Of a stretch of 30,297 nucleotides of DNA, positions 5,315 through 13,658 are shown in pieces. A program made the position numbers and the translations under genes. The notes under the pieces are model-generated. The model had not been told where the DNA came from. It did not search any database and saw only the letters and a program-made list of their open reading frames with translations. Source of the DNA: a virus; the IMG/VR virus record IMGVR_UViG_3300032053_006351, positions 1 to 30,297 of that record. The stretch is one strand, 5' to 3'. The stretch's first letter is position 1. Every line of letters begins with the position of its first letter.

Positions 5315-6481
5315 ATGAATCAAATAATCATAGAACTTTCTTTGTCACCTAACTATGTTAGTAACTGGACAATACTTGATGCTATCAGGGAATTTTTACA
5401 GAATGCAATTGATGCAGAAAGCAATACAATCACGTATGATGAAGCAGGAACTCTAACAATTTCTAATTCTGGGAATTTATCTAGAGAAACTATTTTGCTT
5501 GGATCATCTTCAAAAACTAATGACAGTAAAACAATAGGTCAATTTGGTGAAGGATATAAAATTGGTCTTTTGGTTCTTTGTAGAAATGGATTTAAGCCAT
5601 ACATAAATATCTATTCTAATTTTAGAATGGAAACATGGAGAGCATTCATAGACCATTCCGAAAAATTTAAGAGTGATGTATTGCAGATAGAAATAACCGA
5701 GCATCCAGACAGAGCTTATGGAGATAAGGTTGATTTCATCATTCCAAACTTTCCAAAAGATCTGTATGAGCAAGTTGTAAATAACACACTCATTTTAAAA
5801 GAACGATATAAAACTATCGAATCAATAAAAACAAAGTTTGGAGAGATTCTTACTGATTCATCTGAACGTGGAAGAATTTATGTAAATGGTTTATATGTTT
5901 GTAATGGAGATCCAAAGATTGGATATGGTTACAACATTAAACCTGAATACTTAAAAGTTGACAGGGACAGAAGGCTTATACAAGATTTTAATTTATTTTG
6001 GAACACTTCACAGATGTGGGCTTTTGCTCCTAAAGAGCTTGCAGTTAAAAATGTATTAGCAAATCTTCCAGATGTTCAGTACTTGGTTCAGTCTAATTCA
6101 AGCAATCTTGAATTGAAGACTATTGCTGAGATGACATATACTGAGATGAAGAAGGAATACGGCGAAGATGTTATTGTTGTTAAAGACCAAAAGGAATTCG
6201 ATACCATGGTTAAATACGGCAATGATCCTGATGACATTAAATTTGTGGAAGAATCAACATACAATGTTATAACAACAAGTTCATCCTACAGAAAGCCCGA
6301 ACCCATTTTTAAAGAAAAGATACGAGATAGAAATCCAACAGAAGTTTTAAATGACTTATACGATAAATTGGAAAGCTATGGTGTTGATCAGGAAGTATTA
6401 GATGACCTGAATGAAGTGATTGAAGAATCTGCCAATTGGACGATTCAAGTTAAACAAGAAGAATCAGAATTACCATTTTAA
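5315..6481 (+). CDS. GHKL/HSP90-like ATPase domain protein
   Basis: 388 aa. The N-terminal part has the Bergerat ATP fold signatures: N box AIREFLQNAIDA with E26, N30 and D33; LTISNSGN (about 47-54) in the position of the D-x-G motif, the Asp here replaced by Asn; and the lid/G2 motif GQFGEGYKIG (75-84). These are typical of HSP90, MutL, topoisomerase VI and histidine kinases. No kinase phospho-acceptor domain, HSP90 C-terminus or MutL linker is evident. The C-terminal ~130 residues are acidic, with likely helices and an EESELPF tail. Phages often carry such ATPases of unknown role. ATP binding is a fair prediction; the Asn substitution leaves hydrolysis open. Confidence 0.8.
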   Translation: MNQIIIELSLSPNYVSNWTILDAIREFLQNAIDAESNTITYDEAGTLTISNSGNLSRETILLGSSSKTNDSKTIGQFGEGYKIGLLVLCRNGFKPYINIYSNFRMETWRAFIDHSEKFKSDVLQIEITEHPDRAYGDKVDFIIPNFPKDLYEQVVNNTLILKERYKTIESIKTKFGEILTDSSERGRIYVNGLYVCNGDPKIGYGYNIKPEYLKVDRDRRLIQDFNLFWNTSQMWAFAPKELAVKNVLANLPDVQYLVQSNSSNLELKTIAEMTYTEMKKEYGEDVIVVKDQKEFDTMVKYGNDPDDIKFVEESTYNVITTSSSYRKPEPIFKEKIRDRNPTEVLNDLYDKLESYGVDQEVLDDLNEVIEESANWTIQVKQEESELPF

Positions 6482-6483
6482 TT

Positions 6484-7227
6484 ATGCGAGTTTTTATACC
6501 AAAAGGAAAAAATAGTTTATTCATCTCTAATGAGATTATAACAGAGAATACTTATGCAGCATTCTTTGGATTCTCTGTGATGGGATGGGAAGTTGTTTTC
6601 TATGAAGGCGATCCACCAAAAGATTTATCTAGAGATGATGTTGTGTTGGGATGGATAACTCAAGTTAAGATGGCAGTAGCTAATCTTGGAATTGAACCAC
6701 CAAGTGAAATTGATTACCCAGAAGAATTAAATAGTTATCTTGGAAGAAAAATATGGCAGAGCAATCTGCATAAAATATACACTGATGAAACTCTTTGGCC
6801 TGTGTTTGTAAAACCTGTAAAAGGGAAACAGTTTGATGGAAAGCTTATAACCGGTCTTAAGGATTTAGTTGGGCTTGGAGATCAAAATGAAGACAGAAAG
6901 ATTTGGTGTTCTGAACCTGTTAATTTTATATCTGAATGGAGATGCTTTGTTAGATATGGAAAGATGATTGACAGTAGAAATTATAAAGGAGATTTTACAA
7001 TACAACCAAACTTTAATGTAGTGCGAAGCTGCATAGAAGATTTTAAAGATAAACCTGCCGCTTTCACAATTGATTTTGGAGTAACAGATGATGGTCGAAC
7101 TTTACTTATTGAAGTAAATGATGGATATGCATTTGGTACTTATGGACTTCAACCCATGAATGTTGCTAAGATGCTCTCAGCAAGATGGAGCGAAATGGTT
7201 GGAATTCCAGACCCATGCATTTTTTAA
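6484..7227 (+). CDS. ATP-grasp domain protein (DUF4343-like)
   Basis: 247 aa. The ATP-grasp pattern is visible: WPVFVKPVKGKQFDGKLI with the nucleotide-binding K110, a second strand SEWRCFVRYGK (E151, R153), and the metal-binding end FTIDFGVTDDGRTLLIEVNDGYAFGTYGL (D197, E210, N212). ATP-grasp enzymes join a carboxylate to an amine or thiol through an acyl-phosphate. The phage and bacterial DUF4343 group has no settled substrate. It begins two bases after the ATPase stop, so both are probably co-translated. Confidence 0.8.
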   Translation: MRVFIPKGKNSLFISNEIITENTYAAFFGFSVMGWEVVFYEGDPPKDLSRDDVVLGWITQVKMAVANLGIEPPSEIDYPEELNSYLGRKIWQSNLHKIYTDETLWPVFVKPVKGKQFDGKLITGLKDLVGLGDQNEDRKIWCSEPVNFISEWRCFVRYGKMIDSRNYKGDFTIQPNFNVVRSCIEDFKDKPAAFTIDFGVTDDGRTLLIEVNDGYAFGTYGLQPMNVAKMLSARWSEMVGIPDPCIF

Positions 7228-7263
7228 TTTTAATTCAATATATGTTTAACCAATATCCTATCA

Positions 7264-7398
7264 ATGACAAATGAAGCAATGGAAAATCTTTCTCTTCCTG
7301 AAGAGACTGTGGGCGAAGATCCACCCGAAGAAAAAACAATGCGAATACATTCCAGAAGATCACCTCGGAATATGATTCGGATGCCTTACTACTATTGA
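7264..7398 (+). CDS. Small ORF, 44 aa
   Basis: ATG 7264 to TGA 7398. The acidic first half (ENLSLPEETVGEDPPEE) and basic second half (RIHSRRSPRNMIRM) end in PYYY. Its last codons form the 5' arm and loop of a terminator, so the coding end and the transcription end are merged. No family recognised; could be spurious. Confidence 0.4.
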   Translation: MTNEAMENLSLPEETVGEDPPEEKTMRIHSRRSPRNMIRMPYYY

Positions 7399-7414
7399 GT
7401 TGTAAGGCATTTTT
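7381..7414 (+). terminator. Intrinsic terminator
   Basis: ATGCCTTAC (7381-7389)/GTAAGGCAT (7402-7410), 9-bp stem and 12-base loop, followed by TTTTATTTTT. The tail doubles as the upstream box of the next promoter. Confidence 0.88.
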
Positions 7415-7441
7415 ATTTTTGGAATATTGTTAGTATATTTG
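7410..7441 (+). promoter_or_regulatory. Promoter P3
   Basis: TTTTTATT (7410-7417), 16 nt, TATATTTG (7434-7441). The following leader TCTGATAAAATATAAACAACC resembles the one at 12918, and the spacer end ATATTGTTAG is identical to that of P4. Confidence 0.78.
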
Positions 7442-7462
7442 TCTGATAAAATATAAACAACC

Positions 7463-7888
7463 ATGGATACATTAATTTTAAGACTTGAACACGAAATCGT
7501 AGCAACTATTGGCGCCGACAATGGATGTACAGTACATTTTGAATATGGGCAATGTGATTCTACAACACCAAAAAATCCAGGTGGATTGATGAATGTTGAT
7601 TATGTTGCTTCTGCAATCACGATAAATCCAATTACAAATGAACCTTTTCTTTTAAAGACAGAACAAGGTGACACCAAAGAAAAAGCATTGAAAGCTATTT
7701 TGGAATATGTGAAAAAACAAAAAGGTTTAAATTCATTCACCGTTATTTGGATGAAGAAAGGTGATTCAAAATCAAACACATCATATTTTTATTGTCATGA
7801 TATTTTAGATGTAGTTGAGAAATTCTTTTTTGGAAAAAATAGAATTGATTATGTTATTCACGAAATCAAGTTAAACCCTGCTGCTTAA
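7463..7888 (+). CDS. Hypothetical protein, 141 aa
   Basis: First gene after promoter P3, start ATG 22 bases after the -7 box. The product is a mixed alpha/beta soluble protein (LILRLEHEIVATIGADNG at the start; KALKAILEYVKKQKG helix near 80; HDILDVVEKFFFGKNRIDYV near the end). No cysteines in a metal pattern, no nucleotide motif, no known family. Confidence 0.75.
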   Translation: MDTLILRLEHEIVATIGADNGCTVHFEYGQCDSTTPKNPGGLMNVDYVASAITINPITNEPFLLKTEQGDTKEKALKAILEYVKKQKGLNSFTVIWMKKGDSKSNTSYFYCHDILDVVEKFFFGKNRIDYVIHEIKLNPAA

Positions 7889-7892
7889 TTTT

Positions 7893-8174
7893 ATGGAAAA
7901 GAAATTTTGCATTCACTGCGGTGAAGAAATTCCTGAAGGACGTTTGAAAGCTCTTAAAGGAAAAACTGAAACATGTACTCCATGCAGTTCAACAGGCAGA
8001 GTTGCAGGACATCCTTTAATAACTGGGAAGAATGAATACTCAGCAATTGAAATTGTTTCTCCTGAAATGGCAGCTCAATTAGCAAAGGCTCAGGATAGAA
8101 TAGGATATGGAGTTGCTGAAGGAGTTAAGTTTGACTCCGATAAAAATGGAACATCTAACGGATACGGCTTATGA
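7893..8174 (+). CDS. DksA/TraR-like C4 zinc-finger protein, 93 aa
   Basis: The N-terminus has the DksA/TraR-type finger CIHCGEEIPEGRLKAL-(6)-CTPC, ligands C6, C9, C28 and C31, with the diagnostic IPEGRLKAL between. Unlike DksA it has no N-terminal coiled coil to enter the RNA polymerase secondary channel: the finger comes first, and a 60-residue Ala/Glu-rich tail follows. TraR-like small proteins can bind RNA polymerase directly, so a transcription effect is possible but not shown. Its stop overlaps the ATG of the broken gene at 8171. Confidence 0.8.
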   Translation: MEKKFCIHCGEEIPEGRLKALKGKTETCTPCSSTGRVAGHPLITGKNEYSAIEIVSPEMAAQLAKAQDRIGYGVAEGVKFDSDKNGTSNGYGL

Positions 8175-8364
8175 AAAAACTAATATTCTTTGCAGCCGTT
8201 TTTAAAGTTTCGTTCTTCATCCTAATTTCTTATAACGTTTTGCAACTACGGATGAGGCTGTTGATCAAATGGATTCCGAGAAAATGGATAGGGCAATAAC
8301 ACAAATAGAAAAAACGATTGAAAATAATAACAATAAATTAATAGAAAAATATGATAGCAAATAA
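8171..8364 (+). pseudogene. Secreted small protein gene with a one-base frameshift
   Basis: From ATG 8171 the frame gives MKKLIFFAAVFKVSFFILIS..., a signal-peptide-like start, then turns into an unlikely tail (QLRMRLLIKWIPRKW) and stops at 42 residues. Adding one T to the T4 run at 8238-8241 restores a 64-residue protein: the start continues ISYNVFA-TTDEAVDQMDSEK, with a good signal-peptidase site after VFA, and a charged mature part IEKTIENNNNKLIEKYDSK ending at TAA 8364. A homopolymer error, a real mutation or slippage could explain it. It overlaps the membrane protein start by 14 bases. Confidence 0.65.
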
Positions 8365-8851
8365 AAATGCGTGGCACGCAAAGCTGTATAAATTTACATA
8401 CAAATCTGAATTACCTAAAAACTTATGTCCATATTTCTGGAAATTTGTGGCTTCTGTTATCTTGTATATTCCAAATCTTATTATGCAATTACCGATGCTT
8501 ATAGTATTGTTATTTGATAAAGACAACACTAACACCAAATGCAATGAAAGAAGACTATATAGTGGAGTCATTTATCTATGTACAGCAATACTTTTGATTT
8601 ATGGCTTTGTTACTTTTCATTGGATTAAAATGGTATTTAATTGTTATTCTTATAATGTTGGTGCTGCGACTGGCGGAGGTATTATACATTTATTTTTATT
8701 TGGAGTAGCAATGTTTTCATTATTTGATCATATTAAAACATCAATGTCAAGTAAAAAAGAAGAAGAAAAAACACCTAATTTAATAGTGGAATTTGTTAAA
8801 GCAAAATATAACAAATACTGTCCTCAAATTGAATGGAAAGAAACCAAATAA
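8351..8851 (+). CDS. Predicted membrane protein, 166 aa
   Basis: Three or four hydrophobic segments are seen: FWKFVASVILYIPNLIMQLP running into MLIVLLF (about 29-55), VIYLCTAILLIYGFV (about 73-87), and GGGIIHLFLFGVAMFSLF (about 108-125). A charged tail with KKEEEKTP follows. The N-terminal WHAKLYKFTY...LPKNLCPYFW precedes the first segment. No enzyme motif. It sits between the broken secreted-protein gene and MetRS; its stop overlaps the MetRS start by one base. Confidence 0.75.
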   Translation: MIANKNAWHAKLYKFTYKSELPKNLCPYFWKFVASVILYIPNLIMQLPMLIVLLFDKDNTNTKCNERRLYSGVIYLCTAILLIYGFVTFHWIKMVFNCYSYNVGAATGGGIIHLFLFGVAMFSLFDHIKTSMSSKKEEEKTPNLIVEFVKAKYNKYCPQIEWKETK

Positions 8852-10260
8852 TGGAATACGACAAATACATATCAACAACACTTCCATACGCGAACTCAGT
8901 TCCGCACATTGGTCATGCACTTGAATTTATTCAAGCTGATGCTCTTGTTCATTACTTCAAAGATGTACAGAAAGAAAAGGTATTCTTTAATATAGGAATA
9001 GATGAGCATGGATTAAAGGTTTATAACAAAGCCAAAGAACTTGAAATAGAACCAGAAAAATATACTGAGATGTTAGCATTGAGATGGGCTTCATTTTGTA
9101 TGATGTTCCAAATTGAATTTGATAACTTTTACAGAACTACCAGTCTTGTTCATCGTGCAAAGGTGCAAAGATTTTGGAGAGCTTCTTTGGAAAGAGGAGA
9201 CCTTTACAAGAAGGCTTATTCTGGAAAGTACTGCACAGGTTGTGAAGCATTTAAAACAGAATCTGATTTAGTAGATGGAAAATGTCCTGATCATAATGTT
9301 GAACCAACTTTAATAGAAGAAGAGAATTGGTTCTTCAGAGTTTCTAAACATAAAGGTTTATTGCATGGTTGGTTAAAAAACAATCCTGATTTTCTATCAC
9401 CACAATCTAAAACACCTGAATTGGAAAACATCATACTTCAATCAGAAGATATTTCTGTATCAAGATTAAAGAAGAATGTTCCATGGGGGATACCAGTTCC
9501 AGATGACGACGACCAAGTCATATATGTTTGGTTTGAAGCTTTGTTGAACTACATCTTCGCTGTTGAAGATTTTAATTCAGAACACTTTATTCAAATATGC
9601 GGTCCTGACAATTTAAGATTTCAAGGATCTCTTTTCCAATCAATACTGTTGTCTGCTAATTTAAAGAATACTCAGAAATTATTGGTGCATGGAACAGTAG
9701 TCGATGCAGAAGGAAAGAAGATGTCAAAATCTCTTGGTAATGTAATAGACCCAATTCAACAATTAAATAAGTTTGGATTGGATGCTGTAAGATATTATGC
9801 TCTTGCTGGTTTATCTACTTATGGAAATGGTGCATGGTCTGAAGATGATTTAGTTAAGAAATACAATAATGATTTAGCAGATAATTATGGAAATTTAATT
9901 GCTAGAGTTCTGCATCTAATAGACACAAAGCAAGTTGAAATAACAGGGCCTGATCAAGAAACAGAATCTATTGTATCAACTCTTGTTGGCAATGCAAAAT
10001 ACTATTGGGAGAAGTTCGAGATTAATACTGCCATAAATGAGACTAATGTTTTGGTAAAAGCTGGCAACAAATATATCAATGATCATAAGCCGTGGGAAAA
10101 AGATGCACCCTATGAGCAAATTTTAAATAACTTGTACTATTTATTATGTGAAACAAATAAATTATATTTGCCTGTTATTTCAGCACAAACTTGGTTACTG
10201 ATAGAAGAATCATTGAAATTAAAAAAGAAAATAATTATATTTCCAAAAATAACAATATGA
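8851..10260 (+). CDS. metG: Methionyl-tRNA synthetase
   Basis: 469 aa from ATG 8851, which overlaps the previous stop (TAATG); the longer frame from 8833 adds six residues coded inside the membrane-protein gene. It charges tRNA-Met with methionine. Seen: HIGH (19-22), a CTGC-(13)-CPDH zinc knuckle (C128, C131, C145, H148) in the connective peptide, VPWGIPVPDDDDQVIYVWFEALLNY, GPDNLRFQG, and KMSKS (290-294). The anticodon-binding helical domain follows, and the protein stops without the C-terminal tRNA-binding (EMAP-like) domain found in many bacterial enzymes. No tRNA-Met is visible in the window. The stop overlaps the next gene by ATGA. Confidence 0.96.
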   Translation: MEYDKYISTTLPYANSVPHIGHALEFIQADALVHYFKDVQKEKVFFNIGIDEHGLKVYNKAKELEIEPEKYTEMLALRWASFCMMFQIEFDNFYRTTSLVHRAKVQRFWRASLERGDLYKKAYSGKYCTGCEAFKTESDLVDGKCPDHNVEPTLIEEENWFFRVSKHKGLLHGWLKNNPDFLSPQSKTPELENIILQSEDISVSRLKKNVPWGIPVPDDDDQVIYVWFEALLNYIFAVEDFNSEHFIQICGPDNLRFQGSLFQSILLSANLKNTQKLLVHGTVVDAEGKKMSKSLGNVIDPIQQLNKFGLDAVRYYALAGLSTYGNGAWSEDDLVKKYNNDLADNYGNLIARVLHLIDTKQVEITGPDQETESIVSTLVGNAKYYWEKFEINTAINETNVLVKAGNKYINDHKPWEKDAPYEQILNNLYYLLCETNKLYLPVISAQTWLLIEESLKLKKKIIIFPKITI

Positions 10261-11189
10261 AAAACCACTACTTAGGAAAAACAAATAGTACAACCTTATT
10301 AGGAGTACCGACATCAAACGATCATTCAATATTCCAAAATCCGAATGCTGAATTACGAAAGCAAATAGCTGATTTCAAAATCGATGCCACTGAAGTGGAA
10401 ATGGGATGGCCATCAAAAAAATGGAAGATCATCGAATGGGAAGGAGATGAAGCCAAATGTCAGGAAGGAAGAAACACATCATACTTTAAACGAAGTGAGA
10501 TTGAAGAAGCACTAAAGGATAAGCTTGAGTATGCGAGAAATCAAGCATTCAAAGCATGTGATTATTTTAAAAATGCATTTGGTGTGATTTCAGCTATGAC
10601 TCCAGCACGCACACAACTTAAAAAAATAGATCTACAAGGTGCTAATGATTTCATGGGTAGAGCTGTTGGAATTTCTAGAGAGCTTAATCCACTTGTTGTA
10701 GAAGGATATGAAACATTTTATGAATTCAATATAAGCACATACAAAGGAGTAAGTATTTCGGCTACTGTTTCAGCTCAAATGTTGAAATTACATTTTAATG
10801 CAGATGGTGATTATGTGAATCGTGATTATAATGAAGACCTACTTGAATATGAATGTAAAGATATATCTCCGATGATTATCTTTGAAGAATTCGAAAAATC
10901 TATATTAGCTTTAGGAGATCTGGAATACTGTAAAGGAAAATACTATTCAGATAAGAATTGTTATATTCCTTATTATGGTGAAATAAGAGGAGATCTAACA
11001 TTAGGAGTAGAAATTGTACCTATTAGATATGACAATAAATCATATCAACATAGTTCAGGAGATACAATCTACAAGAAGCCAGCTGTATTGGAAAAGAAGA
11101 CTAGTCAAGATTTGCTAGATACTATTAAAAGTAAAATGCCAAAAGAATTTTTTGATTTATTTGAAAGTAAAACATTGCAAGAAGCTTAA
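10257..11189 (+). CDS. Hypothetical protein, 310 aa
   Basis: I start at ATG 10257 (MKNHYLGKTNSTTLLG...), which overlaps the MetRS stop as ATGA; the frame stays open upstream only inside MetRS. Soluble, moderately acidic, with a region of alternating strands (YETFYEFNISTYKGVSISATVSAQMLKLHF) in the middle and a charged helix near 80-100. No catalytic motif recognised. The position between MetRS and the PTH2 gene does not by itself imply a translation role. Confidence 0.8.
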   Translation: MKNHYLGKTNSTTLLGVPTSNDHSIFQNPNAELRKQIADFKIDATEVEMGWPSKKWKIIEWEGDEAKCQEGRNTSYFKRSEIEEALKDKLEYARNQAFKACDYFKNAFGVISAMTPARTQLKKIDLQGANDFMGRAVGISRELNPLVVEGYETFYEFNISTYKGVSISATVSAQMLKLHFNADGDYVNRDYNEDLLEYECKDISPMIIFEEFEKSILALGDLEYCKGKYYSDKNCYIPYYGEIRGDLTLGVEIVPIRYDNKSYQHSSGDTIYKKPAVLEKKTSQDLLDTIKSKMPKEFFDLFESKTLQEA

Positions 11190-11217
11190 TTAATAAAATA
11201 ACATAAATAAAAAAAAC

Positions 11218-11889
11218 ATGGAAACAGGAGACTATTTAATTGGAACAAATCCAGACAAAGGCAAAACTGGCAAAGAAAATGCAGTCAGAATTATTAAAGT
11301 TAAAAGTATAACTAAGGCTGAAGAAGAACACGAAGAAGATACAGAGGAGACTTTGTATTACGCTCTTAGTTCTAACAGCTTAAGAATCTACAAAGTAAAT
11401 GAAGAAGATTTCCAAAAGGTTTCTCCGAGTGATGAACGAATTGTAGATTTCAAGAAAAAAATCGAAGAGGGACAAAGATGTAAATCATATCTTGGATATG
11501 ATTTCGGTGAAGTTATACCAACCAATGTTAATGGTTATAAAGAAATGGTTGGAGATTTTATAGATGCTGATGATGAAGATGAACTTGAATCAGGTCACCT
11601 ATTATTTTTGGGAACAGAACCAGACACTGATGATGCTGAAGCAGAGCACTTAGTATGTTTATGTTGGGTATTAAAAGACACGAATGAGAAAAAAGATGGA
11701 ACAGCAATGGACGAATCTTCAATAAGTAAAACAGATTTTGTTAAACGCATGTTGGTTCCAATGGAAGAAGAATCAAAAAGAATCACAATCCATTACATTA
11801 ACAAAGATGGTATTAAAACTAAACAAGCTGTTAATGATGCAACTGAAATTAAAGATATGAAGGAAGAACTTTATAGAATGAACAACTAA
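11218..11889 (+). CDS. Acidic hypothetical protein, 223 aa
   Basis: Very acidic (EEEHEEDTEET near 38-48; DADDEDELESGH near 116-127; DTDDAEAEH). The start METGDYLIGTNPDKGKTGKENAVRIIKVKSI resembles a small SH3-like beta barrel. The last 40 residues (RITIHYINKDGIKTKQAV...) loosely resemble the end of the protein at 20226 (FTISYVDADGKTNKVTV...), so the two may share a small C-terminal module. No known family. Confidence 0.75.
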   Translation: METGDYLIGTNPDKGKTGKENAVRIIKVKSITKAEEEHEEDTEETLYYALSSNSLRIYKVNEEDFQKVSPSDERIVDFKKKIEEGQRCKSYLGYDFGEVIPTNVNGYKEMVGDFIDADDEDELESGHLLFLGTEPDTDDAEAEHLVCLCWVLKDTNEKKDGTAMDESSISKTDFVKRMLVPMEEESKRITIHYINKDGIKTKQAVNDATEIKDMKEELYRMNN

Positions 11890-12317
11890 TGGAAAGGGTA
11901 GCAAAGCAGGTCATCGTAATGAGGACCAAATTTAAAGATGGCAAAACCATTAGAAAAGGAAAGATGATTGCACAGGGAGCTCATGCATCCCTTGCAGCTG
12001 TCTTAAGACATTCTAAAGGAGATCAAGATAGCATTACGATTTACTTGGATGAAGAAGACAGTGCTATCAGAAGTTGGCTTCGTGGAAGATTCACTAAGAT
12101 ATGTGTACAAGCTTCTGCTACAACATCTGAAGAACAGGAAAAGGAAATAATAGGATTGATTGAAGCCGCAAAAGAAAAAGGAATTCCATGTTATGCTTTA
12201 ATAACAGATGCAGGTTTAACAGAATTTAATGGAGAACCAACGATAACATGTTGTGCAATTGGACCGGCTTGGTCAAATGAAATCGATGAATTAACTGGAA
12301 AATTAGGATTACTATGA
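11889..12317 (+). CDS. Peptidyl-tRNA hydrolase, PTH2 family
   Basis: 142 aa, full length for the archaeal/eukaryotic-type enzyme that frees peptides from peptidyl-tRNA after ribosome stalling or drop-off. Seen: KQVIVMRTKF, the signature GKMIAQGAHAS (24-34), ICVQASA (71-77), ALITDAGLTEF (103-113) and TCCAIGPAWSNEIDELTG (about 120-137). It is unrelated to the usual bacterial Pth. With MetRS, GluRS, tRNAs and RNA ligase it forms part of a phage translation kit; recycling peptidyl-tRNA would matter most when ribosomes stall for lack of charged tRNA, the condition the tRNA leaders here seem to sense. Starts on TAATG. Confidence 0.92.
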   Translation: MERVAKQVIVMRTKFKDGKTIRKGKMIAQGAHASLAAVLRHSKGDQDSITIYLDEEDSAIRSWLRGRFTKICVQASATTSEEQEKEIIGLIEAAKEKGIPCYALITDAGLTEFNGEPTITCCAIGPAWSNEIDELTGKLGLL

Positions 12318-12838
12318 AAGAGAAAAATGAAGACATGAGAGTTGAGCCCGTTGATGGAGCTCCAATTTCCTTAAAGAAAGTTTCTGATCACCTTTCAAAA
12401 GAAAGAAAAGCAAAGAGTAATACTTATGTTCTCATCGATAGTACTGCATCAGGATTTATGCCAGATGATCCAATGATGGCAAATATAACTATAGCAGAAA
12501 GAGAAACACAAGCTGATTATTTTCTTGGATTAAATCTTCCAATGCCTACATATCTTCGCCCATACTTGGAGTTAATGTTTCCAGATGAAAATGTAGATAA
12601 CTTGTATAAGTATGCAAAGACGAATGGTGAGATGCGACACATAATAGCTATTGTTCAATTGTTTGGTGGAAGTTTAAACATTGCTAAGAAACAAAAGAAG
12701 CATGTGAAGATTTATTTAGAAGAACCAGAAACTAGAATGCATCCAAAGAGAGAAGCACGAATGATGATGCTAATAGAGAAATTGAAAAAGGATTACGGTT
12801 TTAATGAAACCGAAGAGAAAGAGACTGATACAAAATAA
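12314..12838 (+). CDS. ATPase C-terminal half (Walker B/D-loop) protein, 174 aa
   Basis: Overlaps the PTH2 stop by ATGA. The C-terminal part contains KIYLEEPETRMHP (132-144), the Walker B strand with catalytic Glu pair and the D-loop-like LHP element of ABC/OLD-type ATPases, followed by the usual helix KREARMMMLIEKLKKDYG. There is no Walker A and no LSGG-like signature. Those are found in the next gene (12937-13656), which in turn stops just after its signature. So the two proteins look like halves of one ATPase in reversed order. The N-terminal 105 residues match nothing I know. Confidence 0.7.
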   Translation: MKEKNEDMRVEPVDGAPISLKKVSDHLSKERKAKSNTYVLIDSTASGFMPDDPMMANITIAERETQADYFLGLNLPMPTYLRPYLELMFPDENVDNLYKYAKTNGEMRHIIAIVQLFGGSLNIAKKQKKHVKIYLEEPETRMHPKREARMMMLIEKLKKDYGFNETEEKETDTK

Positions 12839-12856
12839 TGAGTTTTAATTGATTCT

Positions 12857-12890
12857 AATGCTCTGATACCAATGGTTTCAGAGCATTTTT
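12857..12890 (+). terminator. Intrinsic terminator
   Basis: 10-bp stem AATGCTCTGA (12857-12866)/TCAGAGCATT (12878-12887) and T-run. The T-run begins the upstream box of promoter P4. Confidence 0.9.
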
Positions 12891-12917
12891 ATTTTAGAGA
12901 TATTGTTAGTATATTTG
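12886..12917 (+). promoter_or_regulatory. Promoter P4
   Basis: TTTTTATT (12886-12893), 16 nt, TATATTTG (12910-12917). The leader TATGATATAAAAGATACAA ends at the ATG and shares AAGATACAAATG with the leader at 24262, where the third tRNA leader peptide starts. Confidence 0.78.
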
Positions 12918-12936
12918 TATGATATAAAAGATACAA

Positions 12937-13656
12937 ATGGAAGTAGTTAAAGAAAAAAACGAAGTGTTAGGTCATCTCCAAAATTTAAAGATGGATATTG
13001 ACAAACCAATACAGATGAAATTCGAGATTGAGTATAAAAACTTAAATCTTTTAACCGGTCTTAATGGGTCTGGAAAATCATTGATAATGAAACTTGGTTG
13101 GTCATTTGAAACTATCTTGTCAATACTCATAACAAATCCACCTTCAGCAAATGAGGCTGCACAATATATCCTGGATAAAACTTTCGAGAACCAAGATTTC
13201 AACGGTAACATCGAAGCAACCTTTAAAAAAGGAACATTGAAGTTATGCATGGATAACGGAAAAGTTTCACGTGCTGAATTTTTTATAGATCCTGCTGTGA
13301 AAGTAATATCACCTTCAATATACATGTCCACCAATACAAGAACATTTATTCAAATCAACCAGTTTTTAAAAGTTGAAAAACTAATTAAAACTGAAGAAGA
13401 ACTGTTAAGCCTGTATAGATTGTATGATGTGATTTTTGTGAATGTAATGAAAGGTAAATTAAAGAATGGATTAAAGGCCACTCAACAATTCAAAGAGTCA
13501 ATGTCTAAGAATTTTGATATGAAATATGACTTTGATACATTTGCTATAGAAAATGATTCTGTTATATTCATTGATACAAATGGAAAGAAAACAGAATTAT
13601 CTACTCTTTCTGCAGGGGAACAATCATTAATCAATATGAACTTAGCTTCAATGTAA
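12937..13656 (+). CDS. ATPase N-terminal half (Walker A and signature), 239 aa
   Basis: Walker A GLNGSGKS (41-48) after NLNLLT, and the ABC-type signature LSAGEQ (224-229), then only ten more residues before the stop. Intact ATPases of this AAA_15/21 or RecF/OLD-like group need a Walker B about 25-30 residues further on; it is missing here but present in the neighbouring upstream gene at 12314. The two may assemble into one active site. Alternatively this is a truncated remnant; the strong promoter in front argues that it is expressed. Frames after the stop do not continue the domain. Confidence 0.75.
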   Translation: MEVVKEKNEVLGHLQNLKMDIDKPIQMKFEIEYKNLNLLTGLNGSGKSLIMKLGWSFETILSILITNPPSANEAAQYILDKTFENQDFNGNIEATFKKGTLKLCMDNGKVSRAEFFIDPAVKVISPSIYMSTNTRTFIQINQFLKVEKLIKTEEELLSLYRLYDVIFVNVMKGKLKNGLKATQQFKESMSKNFDMKYDFDTFAIENDSVIFIDTNGKKTELSTLSAGEQSLINMNLASM

Positions 13657-13658
13657 AT

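Noticed and set aside
7264-7398. 44-codon ORF before a terminator as a fourth attenuator leader
   Set aside because: It follows a structural gene rather than a promoter, has no dense run of one amino acid matched to downstream tRNAs, and no antiterminator pairing was found.
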